DNA of 30,167 nt from a virus (IMGVR_UViG_3300023310_000001:1-30167); one strand, 5' to 3'. Shown: positions 13,601 through 20,683, counted from the stretch's first letter. Notes: generated from the letters alone by a model not told the origin. Numbers and translations are program-made.

Positions 13601-14086
13601 GCCGCCTTTTACTGCTGCCGCTGCTGCTCCGCGCCCTACTGCGTTCCCTAATACTGCTAATCCTTTAGTAGCTACACCGCCAATTCCCATGCCTGCCGCT
13701 GTTCCGAATAATGATTGTGCCAACATGCCTGATACTTTTCTCGCGCTTGGTGCCTGCCAATCATAATTAAACGGATTGAACGAGCTACCTTCTCCGACTT
13801 TATGTGCAATCTCTTCTTTGTCGGATTTTGATTGTGCAGGTGAAAGTTCCTTTTTCAGATTGTTTGTAGCACTCCTGTAAAAATCAGCCGCGCCTTCCGC
13901 GCCAACTAATGATGACAGTCCTTGCATAGTGGACGTAACACCCATTTCTGCTTTGGTTGCCATATCACCAATAAAGCTATCGTTTGTATCTAATTTACTA
14001 TATTCGGCATTTGCAAAATCGAATCCACCTTCCTTCTTGTTATCTTTTATTGGTGTGTATTCTGCTGATTCAAAATCGAATGACAT
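1610..14086 (-). CDS. Giant polyvalent protein: methyltransferase, SF2 helicase, ADP-ribosyltransferase, metallopeptidase, LPD38-like C-terminus
   Basis: About 4,158 aa. I chose ATG at 14086 (MSFDFESAEY) because GAGG lies nine bases upstream; an in-frame TTG five codons earlier lacks this spacing. Approximate residue map: 1-380 Gly/Ala-rich hydrophobic segments; 565-620 a small domain with PFATEKSANMA; 965-1055 a domain starting ISANKIFTSDAAAEARK; 1080-1210 a polar linker; 1215-1450 an N6-adenine-type methyltransferase (LEPSVGSGNF at 1285, NVPF at 1344); 1880-2500 an SF2 helicase (APGLGKT at 1910, DEVQ at 2087, LTGTPTP at 2160, RGVRQGNR near 2476); 2738-3030 an ADP-ribosyltransferase (WHGSPHD, YGYGLYFA); about 3076 a zincin motif HESLHSH; 3300-4100 an LPD38-like region including FLFFNPNVQG. 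This architecture matches DarB-like polyvalent proteins, some of which are packaged in virions and protect injected DNA. Injection here is inferred from the neighbouring putative ejection genes. Confidence 0.88.
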   Translation of the reverse strand: MSFDFESAEYTPIKDNKKEGGFDFANAEYSKLDTNDSFIGDMATKAEMGVTSTMQGLSSLVGAEGAADFYRSATNNLKKELSPAQSKSDKEEIAHKVGEGSSFNPFNYDWQAPSARKVSGMLAQSLFGTAAGMGIGGVATKGLAVLGNAVGRGAAAAAVKGGTPLAKQAVKHKGAITGAVGFGIGEGVVGAGMSGSSVFDAVIAMKQEVISQSPEYQSLIDSGIKPHAAQLEIAKKARNQAEWNAGTMTALLGAPMGAVFAGWFGRKAVSSSTLGKALEGATRKGNIILGAAGEGTQEFTQGIAEQVAQNKAIKEFANPNQDIGEGVFENAISGALAGGVMGGAVGSIAPVTKTHLKEAASELDAEKAQASIDNILDPSKTLDESIRAANEATDLTGAGLRKELDALFGDTPLDESSQHAQGMLQKALPAPQQVSRRNSDGTIQQGTEADVKSQDNLNQWMQGLVTVANNEEAISREARLNRKALAAPEQQHALGNGNTIIGTQVSPEGIASPLTDAQVMENNLAQSAQAEEAVKNDTSAANAIHGRAPIGGYPNINLPQGGSDVTAPSIKRANGQPFATEKSANMAIKAKKLTGTHEAQAVEGGYVLAPIANSPAQAQPKVSSVEPVSSEKPAIEKAKRKVAYGVGKDKPIEFTSPQDVTVHGVDYFVGRNKDNGLWETVEKTTGLRLGAIGDTKKAALAELERITKERGSKILESLGNNQNRSQDELAAEFLKHNKPDVNKLGISETTKSKADEQIEQIAQSYAAKLAAKRGDENTAVREMHRAIAKGIINKDAYALKNLANGANKTAKEVFTEATGVNLPKQQGKTWDAILEWAGVDKADDDALQAKHNSERLREKVVSKADEATALWIDKVVSEGFVAIKKHGRETWLTKGDDGKAYNLSVRGGHGALLLPYLKAKIAEAELSKGNLSDVTGETARETTVKPKETTPQPTKQAESVEKAVVKNEQPPKISANKIFTSDAAAEARKILLAGLSQTSAGLDPKLVQAGITLAGYHIESGARTFAAYSKAMVDDLGDIIKPYLKQFYMNVKFDPRATDLARDMDSAASVEAAIIDNTDGKKEVEHERNDAGTKGTVSADDDAEHNQPRVPVEEQGLDKQEGRSGSKSGIQTGQNTTNAAIPSGGGRDGLQSENQGLVGHKADEQSKRDGERTSSEHGILSGDSRKTDVRDLNYNLEDSPNIALTPAKRRDINNAVDEILKKPVAEVTQADKEILRQYTGKGGLSLEESKDAGAAMFNQHYTDYSTIKAIFNALDSAGIKYNRVLEPSVGSGNFIGMRPDAKWDAVDIDETNIEVVKRLYPQAKVATESYETFKGKGYDLIIGNVPFASFSQLARKHAALIQPRFKAIHNFFFAQSLNKVKDGGVIAFMTSTGTMDGSTEAWALRKHLMSEADVIGAYRLPMGTQKANASTDVMIDIIFLQKRPSGVVSKQQATNDSFIKLGSKDGNKMNQYFIDNPKNILGDLSVGTNMYGREGFIVTGEARYDDIAIKPQTYNKKVKNVKGKFANREEAQAYADANNLTFSNQSVPYFELKNETTAIVADKAVSFSEEEGSGLFGHEVSSLAVKKLALLQRIEDTHDVALIKKYQDTFTKAPHKDRLLISSAKSMYADKKLKQFLSLFDDSFNPSEIFSSKVRFEDSGKLEITADSPLLDRAEAAEDAEGVIKEGAISQEETQHLLDTNDYARVSPTTIQNARLYYAGNIYNKLDALGKVKPAAQRNKQKDRLNKVLPAKIPMSRITVSGKEAWLPASVRDMIGYRESYDGTVVHGSNLFPEHDLRDIYNNYVNNSSLVKKGKDELESSFNQRVKDAQELLKKDILPRIKHAIHDNGLDQEVEDVFNRRNNFFAAPVFNGSTIKNLPTTFRGKKFTLMQHQQEGLERLIYNKRGVLAFAPGLGKTPTAIIAAKQLLDRGVMKKPLFIVPANTIPQWEETARELYPNSKIFEFPRYVRGVNKGKVKPWAAMNAVDKETMVNNLSNNRYDFTFISMELSQKFTLPANDMRKYVRELLESISTNEKSDYELTKSQIRAKESRLAKLKMLETTLMSDHAGKAREGFDMARLGFDAIIADEVQNYKNIGMLSSDVRGGLGKDLALIPTFPKGADGKADKNQDPIAVNLSGARAYDFRFKTQYISRKNNGNNIILLTGTPTPNKPLELMTLLHHLDTKILEEYGVNSVNDFVDEFLEVGMEEDVRADGSVKQTPALQEIKNIESLNNIIKRYVDYRSPESAKDLTRPEQIDIVHQMELSDEGKVVFGDIQARLIKSIEAAQQKRQGNDVESEEIIQMYGAGRDASIDLRLYKPTSFSDLVSEGDVFKDEQNQSYSKIAKTVALVAEQVKKDSKSGQIIFLDRLKFANTGGSTHEDIRNKILKATNLKETEVVFVNGGMHVNPITGKVVKSGAKPERLQGIIDAYNSGEIRVIIGNTPKLGVGVDLQVNTTDIYQLDKPYRPDEIEQRINRGVRQGNRYSSVRSHTFDLSGSFDELSNRIIDSKKSFNEVYWGNTDSDVVDVSNKAPSDPFEAAIALEQDPIKKQKLIIEHKISNSNGVFADLSNTIKRFNNRIAGAERSLVDIDEVLAGLKVRQVPRYDGMNDEDRAKAIREFHKRNKETVSRNLIRKDEVNDNIKKIESDKLAKENELKSLQEEIKQIRDMYMVEGEVSLDLIKENGAKFSKGAIITGQTVAQTEQSLIKQFGSAMKRAIKNGKVVVHRTANNVPDAVKRMTAWHGSPHDHNRFTTDAIGTGEGAQAYGYGLYFAGNKDVAEWYREKLTAGDGSDIKRFYSSYDYDDDAGYVSNVIDELTGTKENFESQRERAFSFFKNKLKKAKQRYADTGKYEHRVKKIEKSLQILNEIDYDSYNADNKGRLYEVDLKPSEDEYLLWDKPLSEQSDKVKQALKTIGINEDNINGKNIYSDLKDKAIDGYGLFKGYPRNGDKSKNVSKLLHSIGIRGIKYLDGSSRQVANYHITPPSETVAGDWMVKGNDYLANGVHFKTEDEAKAYITQEQENNANYNFVVFDEADISITAKYSKNGAIQGWTDKDGTVHIVAENNDANTLASTLLHESLHSHLDGNSKAKANAFKQLDRMRKMAGKRGKVFDWIKAAEARAEAAGTKPEHLFDEYLSYAVTNYENAPSSIKKWVDTFIGEIRAFLIKQFGLDMKITPATLRGLARQHIADMGKETSQQEGLSPVFRSMAENHPAQSKLSENIDKVAPEETLLQKTGRVWQDKMVRFAVIRDWVAEHGKALSEAADVWMHEGNMHGKIAAATEDFREIRMKDIIQSTQKAGFKLSELAEYMEMRHIPEANARMRKIHKDQDATANGITDEEAIAITDKYEAMANFNEFSALTDKVDSIIKDTRNMYVKRGIISKDMADSWSALYKHYVPLKGIGDNAPTGTGAGLSVNGKQKKRLGHGTREEAVLQNIFGDHERAIMVTEKNTVGMALIRMAIEMANPNIITVNKPVKKKVLTNKAVYAAIYDGNILMSFPTKKEASDFINGDSKETGRNFMKYDVEVSYDPMVAMMASPMLAENEANVYIDGYSVRVQLNDSLLARAYKNLGIEHLGMVLAAGRSFNAWLSKAYTGYNPEFALVNMARDYTAGIINLSGDYGITTTTKIYKNYGKALKELFKHFVSNGDSAIVNDYRASGGNTGASYLPDAERIGLDMTNSFNEFAGAIDTYNRVYNEVIAEGGSKGKARIKATAKAGQAKLSAIPVVGHFLTVMQHVNALTENALRVATYMTLTDKGIMGDKVLSKAKAAQAAKRSTVNFNRKGEVGAQAGAMFLFFNPNVQGTERILTTLFKGEHKNQAKILVGMMALAGYSIAEAMRGDDEDRWAAIPDFIKDRNIVTFVGEDMYLMPIPYGYGIFHVLGNVMSDAAHGEDLDKLGIRLAEAMFENFSPPGNPIPDGNFSPLQIMPTAIKMALGVNANENGFGRPIQPIMYSKYKPDSENQYRKSKGSLYESVAKGMNELTYGNSYTKGYVDVSPESLRFWVESLTGGAGKFVVDSVGLASIVAHGASPELREIPIVRKFAKADTIANTRGQFWRAVDEVRDATNELKGAKKYGADNLNDIKAKIGFLAKLSKRANKEQKKIKKKRDYIDDINADDDLTLNDKRLRIKQVEIEERKLYLQFLSKFKLAKDRHKNK
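10510..10830 (-). CDS. Overlapping ORF, 106 aa, inside giant gene (candidate)
   Basis: This ORF is read one frame off from the giant gene on the same strand. ATG at 10830 (MKEMTQEQKELL) has AAAGAGG six bases upstream, a good Shine-Dalgarno spacing. The product is Lys/Glu/Gln/Met-rich with helical periodicity early on (ELLVQMMTQNIINQEY), then TLLTRLFRAVGVEMGYSP and a C-terminal YQETLGRLMLGI. Over the same bases the giant protein encodes a polar, low-complexity linker between its domains (SGSKSGIQTGQNTT and similar). A folded product overprinted on a disordered linker is a known pattern for real overlapping genes. No family is recognised. Shadow ORFs of similar length occur elsewhere in this window, so confidence is moderate. 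Confidence 0.45.
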   Translation of the reverse strand: MKEMTQEQKELLVQMMTQNIINQEYQLRNKDWISKKEEAEVSQAYKQDKTLLTRLFRAVGVEMGYSPKIKDWSDTKPMSKVNEMANGHLANTEFYQETLGRLMLGI

Positions 14087-14104
14087 ATTATGTTGCCTCA
14101 ATAC

Positions 14105-14899
14105 TTATTTAATTATTGTTCCAATACCGTTGACTACCCTAACAGTAACACCATTATTTGTATATTCGCCATCTTTTGTTCCTGATGGAACCTTAATGGT
14201 ATTACCAACGCTACTATTCCGACCATTAGATTTTGTTACTTTCGGCATTTCAAGCATTCCGCTGCCACCTTGAATTTGCTTGGCGCGATTAGTTATCCAT
14301 GCCTGCCTTCCTGCTTTTCCAAAATCGGTTTCGTCCGAATGTGACCATGTAGCCTTATCCTTGGCTTCTGCTGTAGCCCGACTTAGCGCACTATCCCAGC
14401 TAATCTTCGGAGCATCTTCTTGCTTAAATTCTCCAAGCCCGCCTTTTTTTCTAAGAACATTATAGGCATCTCTAGCATTACCTTTATAATAAGCTGTTTC
14501 CTCTGGTGTTAAGTCGTCGTTCTTTAATGCCGCTTGCGATTGTGTAAGGATTGCCTTTGCTGCATTTAACTCATCTCTGCTTCCTTTTGATGTGCGAGTT
14601 TCTTTTTTTGCAACACGTTCTTTTTCGCTTTCGGCTGACTTATATATGTTCGCGTTCTTAGTGTCGCTTAGAGCATCATTCCGCTTCTTACTATACAAGT
14701 CTGCTGCGTCTTTTTTCTGTAATTTATACAAGGCAGCCGCATCACCTTTATTGCGCTCATATAAACGCTGGTTATACTCCATATCAACCTCTTTACGAAG
14801 TCGATACATTTCAGCGTCACGCTTTGCCTTGCTTCTTTGGTCTGCGTCATCTGCCATAGCTGTTACGCCACCTGCTAACATTGAACCGAACATACTCAT
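14105..14899 (-). CDS. Coiled-coil virion-associated protein (putative ejection protein)
   Basis: 264 aa, starting at ATG with AGGAG seven bases upstream. It begins with a short Gly/Ala/Met hydrophobic stretch (MFGSMLAGGVTAMADDADQ). Residues about 20-110 are highly charged and Lys/Arg/Glu/Ala-rich (KRDAEMYRLRKEVDMEYNQR), consistent with a long coiled coil. The tail is Gly/Val-rich (GEYTNNGVTVRVVNGIGTII). It sits directly upstream of the giant gene with an 18-base gap, and directly downstream of two other small-residue-rich proteins. In podoviruses this slot usually encodes internal proteins ejected with the genome. I recognise no catalytic motif. The role is inferred from place and composition, and a chaperone for the giant protein is an alternative. 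Confidence 0.65.
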   Translation of the reverse strand: MSMFGSMLAGGVTAMADDADQRSKAKRDAEMYRLRKEVDMEYNQRLYERNKGDAAALYKLQKKDAADLYSKKRNDALSDTKNANIYKSAESEKERVAKKETRTSKGSRDELNAAKAILTQSQAALKNDDLTPEETAYYKGNARDAYNVLRKKGGLGEFKQEDAPKISWDSALSRATAEAKDKATWSHSDETDFGKAGRQAWITNRAKQIQGGSGMLEMPKVTKSNGRNSSVGNTIKVPSGTKDGEYTNNGVTVRVVNGIGTIIK

Positions 14900-14901
14900 A
14901 G

Positions 14902-15495
14902 CTATGCTCCTTGCTGTGGTAAACCGCCACTAGGCTGTTGAAGAATGCCACCGCTTGATGCTTGTGGTGCTTGTTCTTGTGGTGCTTGTTGCCCTTGCGC
15001 TTCTTTATTCTTGCTCATCTTCTCAAATTCACGCTTAAGGGATACAGTAAATATTTCCGATGCAGTCATAAAATCATCATCAGTAATAGGTGCAATCTTA
15101 GCCTCATCAATATACTTGGCAGCCTTAGCTAATAGAATTGTACCTGCTGGAATGATTACTTCACCAGGCATTGTGCCTTTACTCTCATTATATAAGATAA
15201 TCATCATGCCTGTAGCCGCTGTGCCTAAAAGGTCACTTAAAGGATGGCTTCCATCAATAGAGCCAAACAACTGATCGTGAGTCTCTTTAGAAAACATCAC
15301 CTTTTCACCAGCTAATACGGTGCGCTGAATCTTACCCGCGAACTCGCCTGCTTTATCAAGGATATGCTTCTCAATCAAGGCAGGGTCGATTGTAAAGCCG
15401 CCTTGTTGACCGCTTCGTTGTTGCCCACCATTAGCTTTCTTGCGCATCTTGCGTGCCTGAATCTTGCGCTGTCTACGTTTAGTCATCTTTCTCAT
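14902..15495 (-). CDS. Putative internal virion protein, basic N-terminus
   Basis: 197 aa. The start ATG overlaps the upstream stop as ATGA and has GGAG six bases before it. The first 25 residues are very basic (KRRQRKIQARKMRKKA), followed by a Gln/Gly stretch. A middle block of about residues 35-160 looks folded (DPALIEKHILDKAGEFAGKI, then a hydrophobic GMMIILYNESKG). The C-terminus is Gln/Pro/Ala low complexity (QAPQEQAPQASSGG). The basic N-terminus could contact packaged DNA or membrane phospholipid. It belongs to a coupled run of genes at 16846-14105 that are likely internal proteins. No family is named, so the function is inferred from neighbours only. Confidence 0.6.
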   Translation of the reverse strand: MRKMTKRRQRKIQARKMRKKANGGQQRSGQQGGFTIDPALIEKHILDKAGEFAGKIQRTVLAGEKVMFSKETHDQLFGSIDGSHPLSDLLGTAATGMMIILYNESKGTMPGEVIIPAGTILLAKAAKYIDEAKIAPITDDDFMTASEIFTVSLKREFEKMSKNKEAQGQQAPQEQAPQASSGGILQQPSGGLPQQGA

Positions 15496-16406
15496 GCGAT
15501 ACTCCGTGTTGGTAATGGTATTTGAGTAATGCCTTTGTATAGCATTCCGCTCGTGTAAGGTTTCGCTCCTACGTTCACATTAAAGTTTGCATTTGCATTT
15601 GCATTTGCAGTATTAAATTGCTGTTGTGCTAAAGCTCTGTCTTGCGCTAGGAGTTGTACTTTTTGTTTATCCAGCTTGTACTGCTGCTGACTTTGATAGC
15701 CTTTAGCTAGTCCACCTGCTAGTTTCATAACCTTGTCATATTTTGCAAGATTACTATTGATTGATGATAACATAGATGTGTTTCCGCCTGTATTACCTAA
15801 GCCGCCTGCAACACTACCTGTATTACCTAAGCCGCCTGCAACACTACCTAGATTTGTTAAAGAGGATGTATTGCCTGCAAGAGACCCCATGGCATCTACC
15901 GCGCCTGTTGTGCCTGCCGCGCCTACTGCTGAATTGGATAGCCCTGTAGAAAGACTTAACGCATTACTCCCTGTTTGTGCTGCCGCGCCTAATGCTGCAT
16001 TACTCCCTGTTTGTGCTGCTGTGTTGCCAAGCACGTTCCCAAATGTGTCTGTTGCTGTAGACCCAACTACATTACCTGTGGATAAGCCAGCATCCGTCAC
16101 CGCCGATGCCGACACACCAGTATCAGCCACACTCGATGCCGCTGTTGTGCTTGACGCTGTGCTTGCTGCACTGCCTGCTAGACTGCTAGCAATAGTACCT
16201 ACACCCCCAGCAAGTGATATATAGCCGCCAAGCTTAGACATGCGTTTATTTCCTGTTACAGAACCCGCTATAGTTAGCGCACCGCCTACTACCATTGCGC
16301 CTGCTGCGATGCCTGCTAAGGTCATTGTTCCGAATGCTGCCGCTGTAACCCCTGCTGCTATACCTGCTCCACCTGCTATAATTGGTACTAACACTAATGC
16401 TGGCAT
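15492..16406 (-). CDS. Gly/Ala-rich membrane-interacting protein with tandem repeats (putative ejection protein)
   Basis: 304 aa, starting at ATG with AAGGAG six bases upstream; its start overlaps the end of the GNAT-like gene by 13 bases. Residues 1-80 are two or three hydrophobic Gly/Ala stretches with glycine-zipper spacing (IIAGGAGIAAGVTAAAFG, then GAMVVGGALTIAGSV). The middle, about 80-215, is Ser/Thr/Gly/Ala low complexity with repeats (SVAGGLGNTG twice, AAQTGSNA twice). The C-terminus is Gln-rich and helical, then has a NANANANFNVNV run. Such proteins are typical of the DNA-ejection channel of short-tailed phages, where the small-residue helices insert in the inner membrane. That assignment is inferred from composition and position. 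Confidence 0.65.
   Translation of the reverse strand: MPALVLVPIIAGGAGIAAGVTAAAFGTMTLAGIAAGAMVVGGALTIAGSVTGNKRMSKLGGYISLAGGVGTIASSLAGSAASTASSTTAASSVADTGVSASAVTDAGLSTGNVVGSTATDTFGNVLGNTAAQTGSNAALGAAAQTGSNALSLSTGLSNSAVGAAGTTGAVDAMGSLAGNTSSLTNLGSVAGGLGNTGSVAGGLGNTGGNTSMLSSINSNLAKYDKVMKLAGGLAKGYQSQQQYKLDKQKVQLLAQDRALAQQQFNTANANANANFNVNVGAKPYTSGMLYKGITQIPLPTRSIA
15586..15609. repeat. Hexamer tandem repeat, four TTTGCA copies
   Basis: There are four perfect copies of TTTGCA (plus strand) inside the 304-aa gene, coding the alternating Asn-Ala stretch near its C-terminus. The unit is a multiple of three, so gain or loss of copies keeps the frame. Confidence 0.85.
15789..15849. repeat. 30-bp direct repeat, two copies, in 304-aa gene
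   Basis: A 30-base unit containing TATTACCTAAGCCGCCTGCA is repeated nearly exactly, with copies at about 15789 and 15819. It encodes SVAGGLGNTG twice in a row. A separate 36-base pair of repeats beginning GCATTACTCCCTG lies at 15961 and 15997 in the same gene and encodes QTGSNA twice. All units keep the reading frame. Confidence 0.85.
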
Positions 16407-16846
16407 ACTAACTCCTTCGATAATCCTAATAACGTTTGATTATGTAGGACACCATTTTTCTTAAAAGATTTTTTGTTGATTCCTATAACTTCCATACCTG
16501 CTTTTTTAGCAAAGATTAAAGCTACTCTGTTGTACTCTGGCACGTTGGTAATAATTCTTTCGCACGCTGTATTCTTAAACATCCATTCCATGCCTGCTTT
16601 TGCACAATCAATAGCCTTCTTTCCTGCATGAGGAAGCATTGTATGAACTTCATAGCATATTGAGTTATGTGGGTGCAACATAAACACACCGCAATCTTCC
16701 GCTTTAAGCCATATAATCGCATCATCCATTGGTGGAAAATACAGAAGCTTATCTACTGTTCCGTCATCAGAACAGGCATCCCAACACTTATCATGTGTAG
16801 CGATACTTGTAATGTATTCAGAATCAAAAGTGCGTTCGATTATCAT
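16394..16846 (-). CDS. GNAT-fold acetyltransferase-like phage protein (DUF2824-like)
   Basis: 150 aa. The ATG at 16846 lies three bases after the stop of the 368-aa gene, so translation is likely coupled; the Shine-Dalgarno is weak (GGCGG). The pattern fits small phage GNAT proteins: an N-terminal MIIERTFD strand, CYEVHTMLP in the middle, a helix AIDCAKAGMEWMFKN, then RIITNVPEYNRVALIFAKKAG followed by GMEVIG. The VPxxNxxAxxxAxKxG segment corresponds to the acetyl-CoA-binding and C-terminal part of GNAT domains. Proteins of this type occur among head and ejection genes of P22-like phages. The substrate is unknown, and acetylation of a virion protein or of the host are both possible. Confidence 0.7.
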   Translation of the reverse strand: MIIERTFDSEYITSIATHDKCWDACSDDGTVDKLLYFPPMDDAIIWLKAEDCGVFMLHPHNSICYEVHTMLPHAGKKAIDCAKAGMEWMFKNTACERIITNVPEYNRVALIFAKKAGMEVIGINKKSFKKNGVLHNQTLLGLSKELVCQH

Positions 16847-16849
16847 ATA

Positions 16850-17956
<1,107 letters not shown>

Positions 17957-17960
17957 AATA

Positions 17961-20006
17961 TTACCTCAATGCCCTTCTGGGCGTATAATTTAGTGTTGCT
18001 GTATTTAGCGTAAAGGGTTCGTAATAATTTGTGCCTGATTTGAACGTTAGCGCAACGTTCTCGCCTGTTCCATCCATTTGTATGTTGAATGGGGTAATGT
18101 CAACGCCATCCCAAACAAATGAATCCCAAACAAATGCATCCCATTGTACTGCTGCTCCTGCATCTGATGCGTAGGTTTTGGATGCAGGTTGTGAAATGCG
18201 TGATGTTCCATATCCCAGTGAATAGCCAAAAGAAATGTTTGCATAGCTCAATCCAAAGACTTCTAGCGAACATTTGCGATACCGCTTCAATACCATGTGT
18301 GAGGATTGCGAATTGTAGTTTAGAGTTACAAAAGCATTTATGTCAGCACCATCAAAAGATGTGCCTTTTTCCATGTGCATTAAATATCCGCTGTCCGTAC
18401 ACATAAATGTACCTTGCGTGCCGTTATTAAACCTTCCTTCAAATACTTGGTACGGCTTATCAGGAAATTGTATTGGCATGATGCCACTAAGTTTCCCATT
18501 GATAACCGTAAAATACAGGGCTGAACCGTTAGAAAAGAATAATCTGTATTGCGACTTCAACCTGTCAACTGTTGAACAAGAAGCGTTATTTTTGTTCGCA
18601 TTGATAAATGTATTCACGTTGAATGATAAAGCTGATGCATCAAAGTTACCAAAATTCAATGTTGTTTGCAGCCCAATCACTCCACGGTCGTCAAGCATGT
18701 AAGTTTGCGCCATATTTTGAATCGTATAATCAAGTGCGCCGCCACCTGCGCCAACGTATGGCACATAATTGAAGTTAGACCAAGCTGTTCCATAGAGTAG
18801 ATGAACACCATCAACTGAACGCGAAGTTACCATCATAGTAGCTGTTGATTGATTGCCAGGCATTACTTCTAAACCTGTAATTGGATAACCTGTTGCAAGC
18901 TCGCCTGCCCCAGATAGAGCCGTGAAATTATAAGGAAGCCCTGGTGCGGAAGATATGAGTGATGTGTCGATAGAAAGAAATAGGAAATTTTTATGAATCG
19001 CTAAATGCTTAGGAGTATCGGGCAAAGTACCTGTATCTATAGGCACTAAAGTAGTGCCATCAAATTCAAATGCCCTATCCGCGCCGTTACAAGCATAAAC
19101 CCTATTAGTGCCTGTACCGCCAGAAAAATTGCCAATTTTGTATTCTATTTTTCCAGAAGCAGACAATGATATTGCAGTTTCAATGCCAGATAGAGTTACC
19201 GCAACTGCTCCTGCCGTGGCTGCACCTGCTGAATAATTGCCACCTGCTATTGCTGAAATAATAAACTTACCTGTTGCATCACCAGCCGCCCATGACCCAG
19301 ACTGCAATACAACACGCTTGATTGTCGATGTAACGCCACCTTCGGTTAATGTGTCGCCATCCGCAGGCACGCCAATGCCGCCTGCTGTAAAATAAACTTC
19401 ATCATAAAATGGTACATTCACCCATCCCGAAGCACTTGATTTATACATATCTGCTGCTGTAGCGGCTGTATTCGCTCTGAATACATAAACAATGTCATTA
19501 TATAGAAATCCACCAAGTAATCCGCCAGATCCAGGTACTGCACCAATATTAGCCCTGTAAACGTCTGCTGCTGCTGCTTTATAGATTGCTGCATTTTTTG
19601 ATGTAAGTGGTGATGTTGGAGGAATTGAATTTCCAACTATTAAAGCCCCGAATTTAACCTGCTCTGAACTATTAAAGGACAAGACTGATTTCGTTATCGC
19701 TATATAATCTGCACCGATAGCAATAACTTCACCTGTAGCACCTGTAACCTGCCCAGTTATGATGTCACCTATAGCTGGAATATTCACAAAAGAATCAATA
19801 TAAATAACATGCGCAGCCGCATTCGATGGCGCAAACTTGCCATCAAACCTTTCATACCCCTGAACCCTTGTATATCCGCCTGTAACAGCACATTCAAAGT
19901 TCAAAGCATCACGAACAACGCCATTTGGAAGAGATAGGATTGGGGCTGTCTGATTCCAGCCGCCGTTCATCGTAATGGTGTCAAACTTGGTCGGTGGCAT
20001 TTTCAT
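17961..20006 (-). CDS. Tail nozzle-like / tail tubular protein
   Basis: 681 aa. ATG at 20006 overlaps the adaptor stop as ATGA. The N-terminus contains GGWNQTAPILSLPNG and FECAVTGGYTRVQGYERFDG, the opening pattern of large beta-rich podovirus tail proteins (gene 12-like nozzle or gene 10-like stabilisation proteins) that mention the genome-bound start of a propeller. The body is Gly/Ser/Thr-rich beta sequence. The C-terminus has WDAFVWDSFVWDG, then a GTGENVALTF segment and an RRALR ending, which is also common in this group. It should sit below the adaptor and close the head while forming the exit channel. The structural assignment rests on gene order and these motifs, and the specific phage family is not certain. 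Confidence 0.7.
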   Translation of the reverse strand: MKMPPTKFDTITMNGGWNQTAPILSLPNGVVRDALNFECAVTGGYTRVQGYERFDGKFAPSNAAAHVIYIDSFVNIPAIGDIITGQVTGATGEVIAIGADYIAITKSVLSFNSSEQVKFGALIVGNSIPPTSPLTSKNAAIYKAAAADVYRANIGAVPGSGGLLGGFLYNDIVYVFRANTAATAADMYKSSASGWVNVPFYDEVYFTAGGIGVPADGDTLTEGGVTSTIKRVVLQSGSWAAGDATGKFIISAIAGGNYSAGAATAGAVAVTLSGIETAISLSASGKIEYKIGNFSGGTGTNRVYACNGADRAFEFDGTTLVPIDTGTLPDTPKHLAIHKNFLFLSIDTSLISSAPGLPYNFTALSGAGELATGYPITGLEVMPGNQSTATMMVTSRSVDGVHLLYGTAWSNFNYVPYVGAGGGALDYTIQNMAQTYMLDDRGVIGLQTTLNFGNFDASALSFNVNTFINANKNNASCSTVDRLKSQYRLFFSNGSALYFTVINGKLSGIMPIQFPDKPYQVFEGRFNNGTQGTFMCTDSGYLMHMEKGTSFDGADINAFVTLNYNSQSSHMVLKRYRKCSLEVFGLSYANISFGYSLGYGTSRISQPASKTYASDAGAAVQWDAFVWDSFVWDGVDITPFNIQMDGTGENVALTFKSGTNYYEPFTLNTATLNYTPRRALR
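18108..18137. repeat. 15-bp direct repeat, two copies, encoding WD-x-FV
   Basis: ATCCCAAACAAATG(A/C) occurs twice head to tail at 18108 and 18123 in the nozzle-like gene, giving WDSFVWDG preceded by a related WDAFV. The unit length keeps the frame. Confidence 0.8.
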
Positions 20007-20683
20007 ATAATGCAGTTTCCGCGCTGAATCATTGGGAATTGATCCAAACGCAATTTAGAAACCATGCTCTTATATTTCTGTTGCCCGCGATTATAAACCT
20101 CTGGTGCTGCATAGAATGCCCCATAGTCCATCATTGCTTTATAAACAATCAGCCTATGGAAGCGTGCTGGCATATACGGAATATCTGCATCAGCCGCTAG
20201 TGTTTGAACTGAACTCTGATAATCACCTAAGACTGTATATGCATCATTTGGGGCAGGGGCAATTAGTAAATTATTATTGGGTGCGCGTGCTACTTGAATT
20301 GGTCGCGTGTAAGTAACTCGTGTCTGATTGAATAGATAAATGTTTCTGAAATCATCATATTGCATAACTGATAGCCGTTGCTCATCACCCAATCCTTGTG
20401 CGGTCAGGTAGGTGCGCAAAGTATTCAAACGCCATGCTGCAAAATCTGTGATTCCAGCATACGCAGGGGAATACTCCCCTACGTTTAAGGTTGTGCTGAA
20501 AGAGAATGGCTTGCGCATCCAAAGCCACTCCTGTTCATGTAGTTGCTGGATTTCTGACCACGCTTCTCTAGTCCAAACAACAAGGCGGTTCCATTCTCCA
20601 GTTGCATTAACAACTGTAGTTTCAGTACCTACTACACCACACTCATCGCGTAACTGCTTGGACAATTCAAAAAACGTACTCAT
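20003..20683 (-). CDS. Head-tail adaptor (connector) protein
   Basis: 226 aa, starting at ATG with AAAGGATG about nine bases upstream. The sequence is mostly helical at the N-terminus (FFELSKQLRDECGV, then WTREAWSEIQQLHEQEWLWMR). It carries the C-terminal pattern IPYMPARFHRLIVYKAMMDYG followed by AAPEVYNRGQQKYKSMV. That arrangement is characteristic of helical-bundle adaptors that dock under the portal (gp6/gp4/gene 11-like). It lies between capsid genes and the nozzle-like gene, and its stop codon overlaps the nozzle start. It would extend the portal channel after packaging. The adaptor role is inferred from pattern and order. Confidence 0.7.
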   Translation of the reverse strand: MSTFFELSKQLRDECGVVGTETTVVNATGEWNRLVVWTREAWSEIQQLHEQEWLWMRKPFSFSTTLNVGEYSPAYAGITDFAAWRLNTLRTYLTAQGLGDEQRLSVMQYDDFRNIYLFNQTRVTYTRPIQVARAPNNNLLIAPAPNDAYTVLGDYQSSVQTLAADADIPYMPARFHRLIVYKAMMDYGAFYAAPEVYNRGQQKYKSMVSKLRLDQFPMIQRGNCII

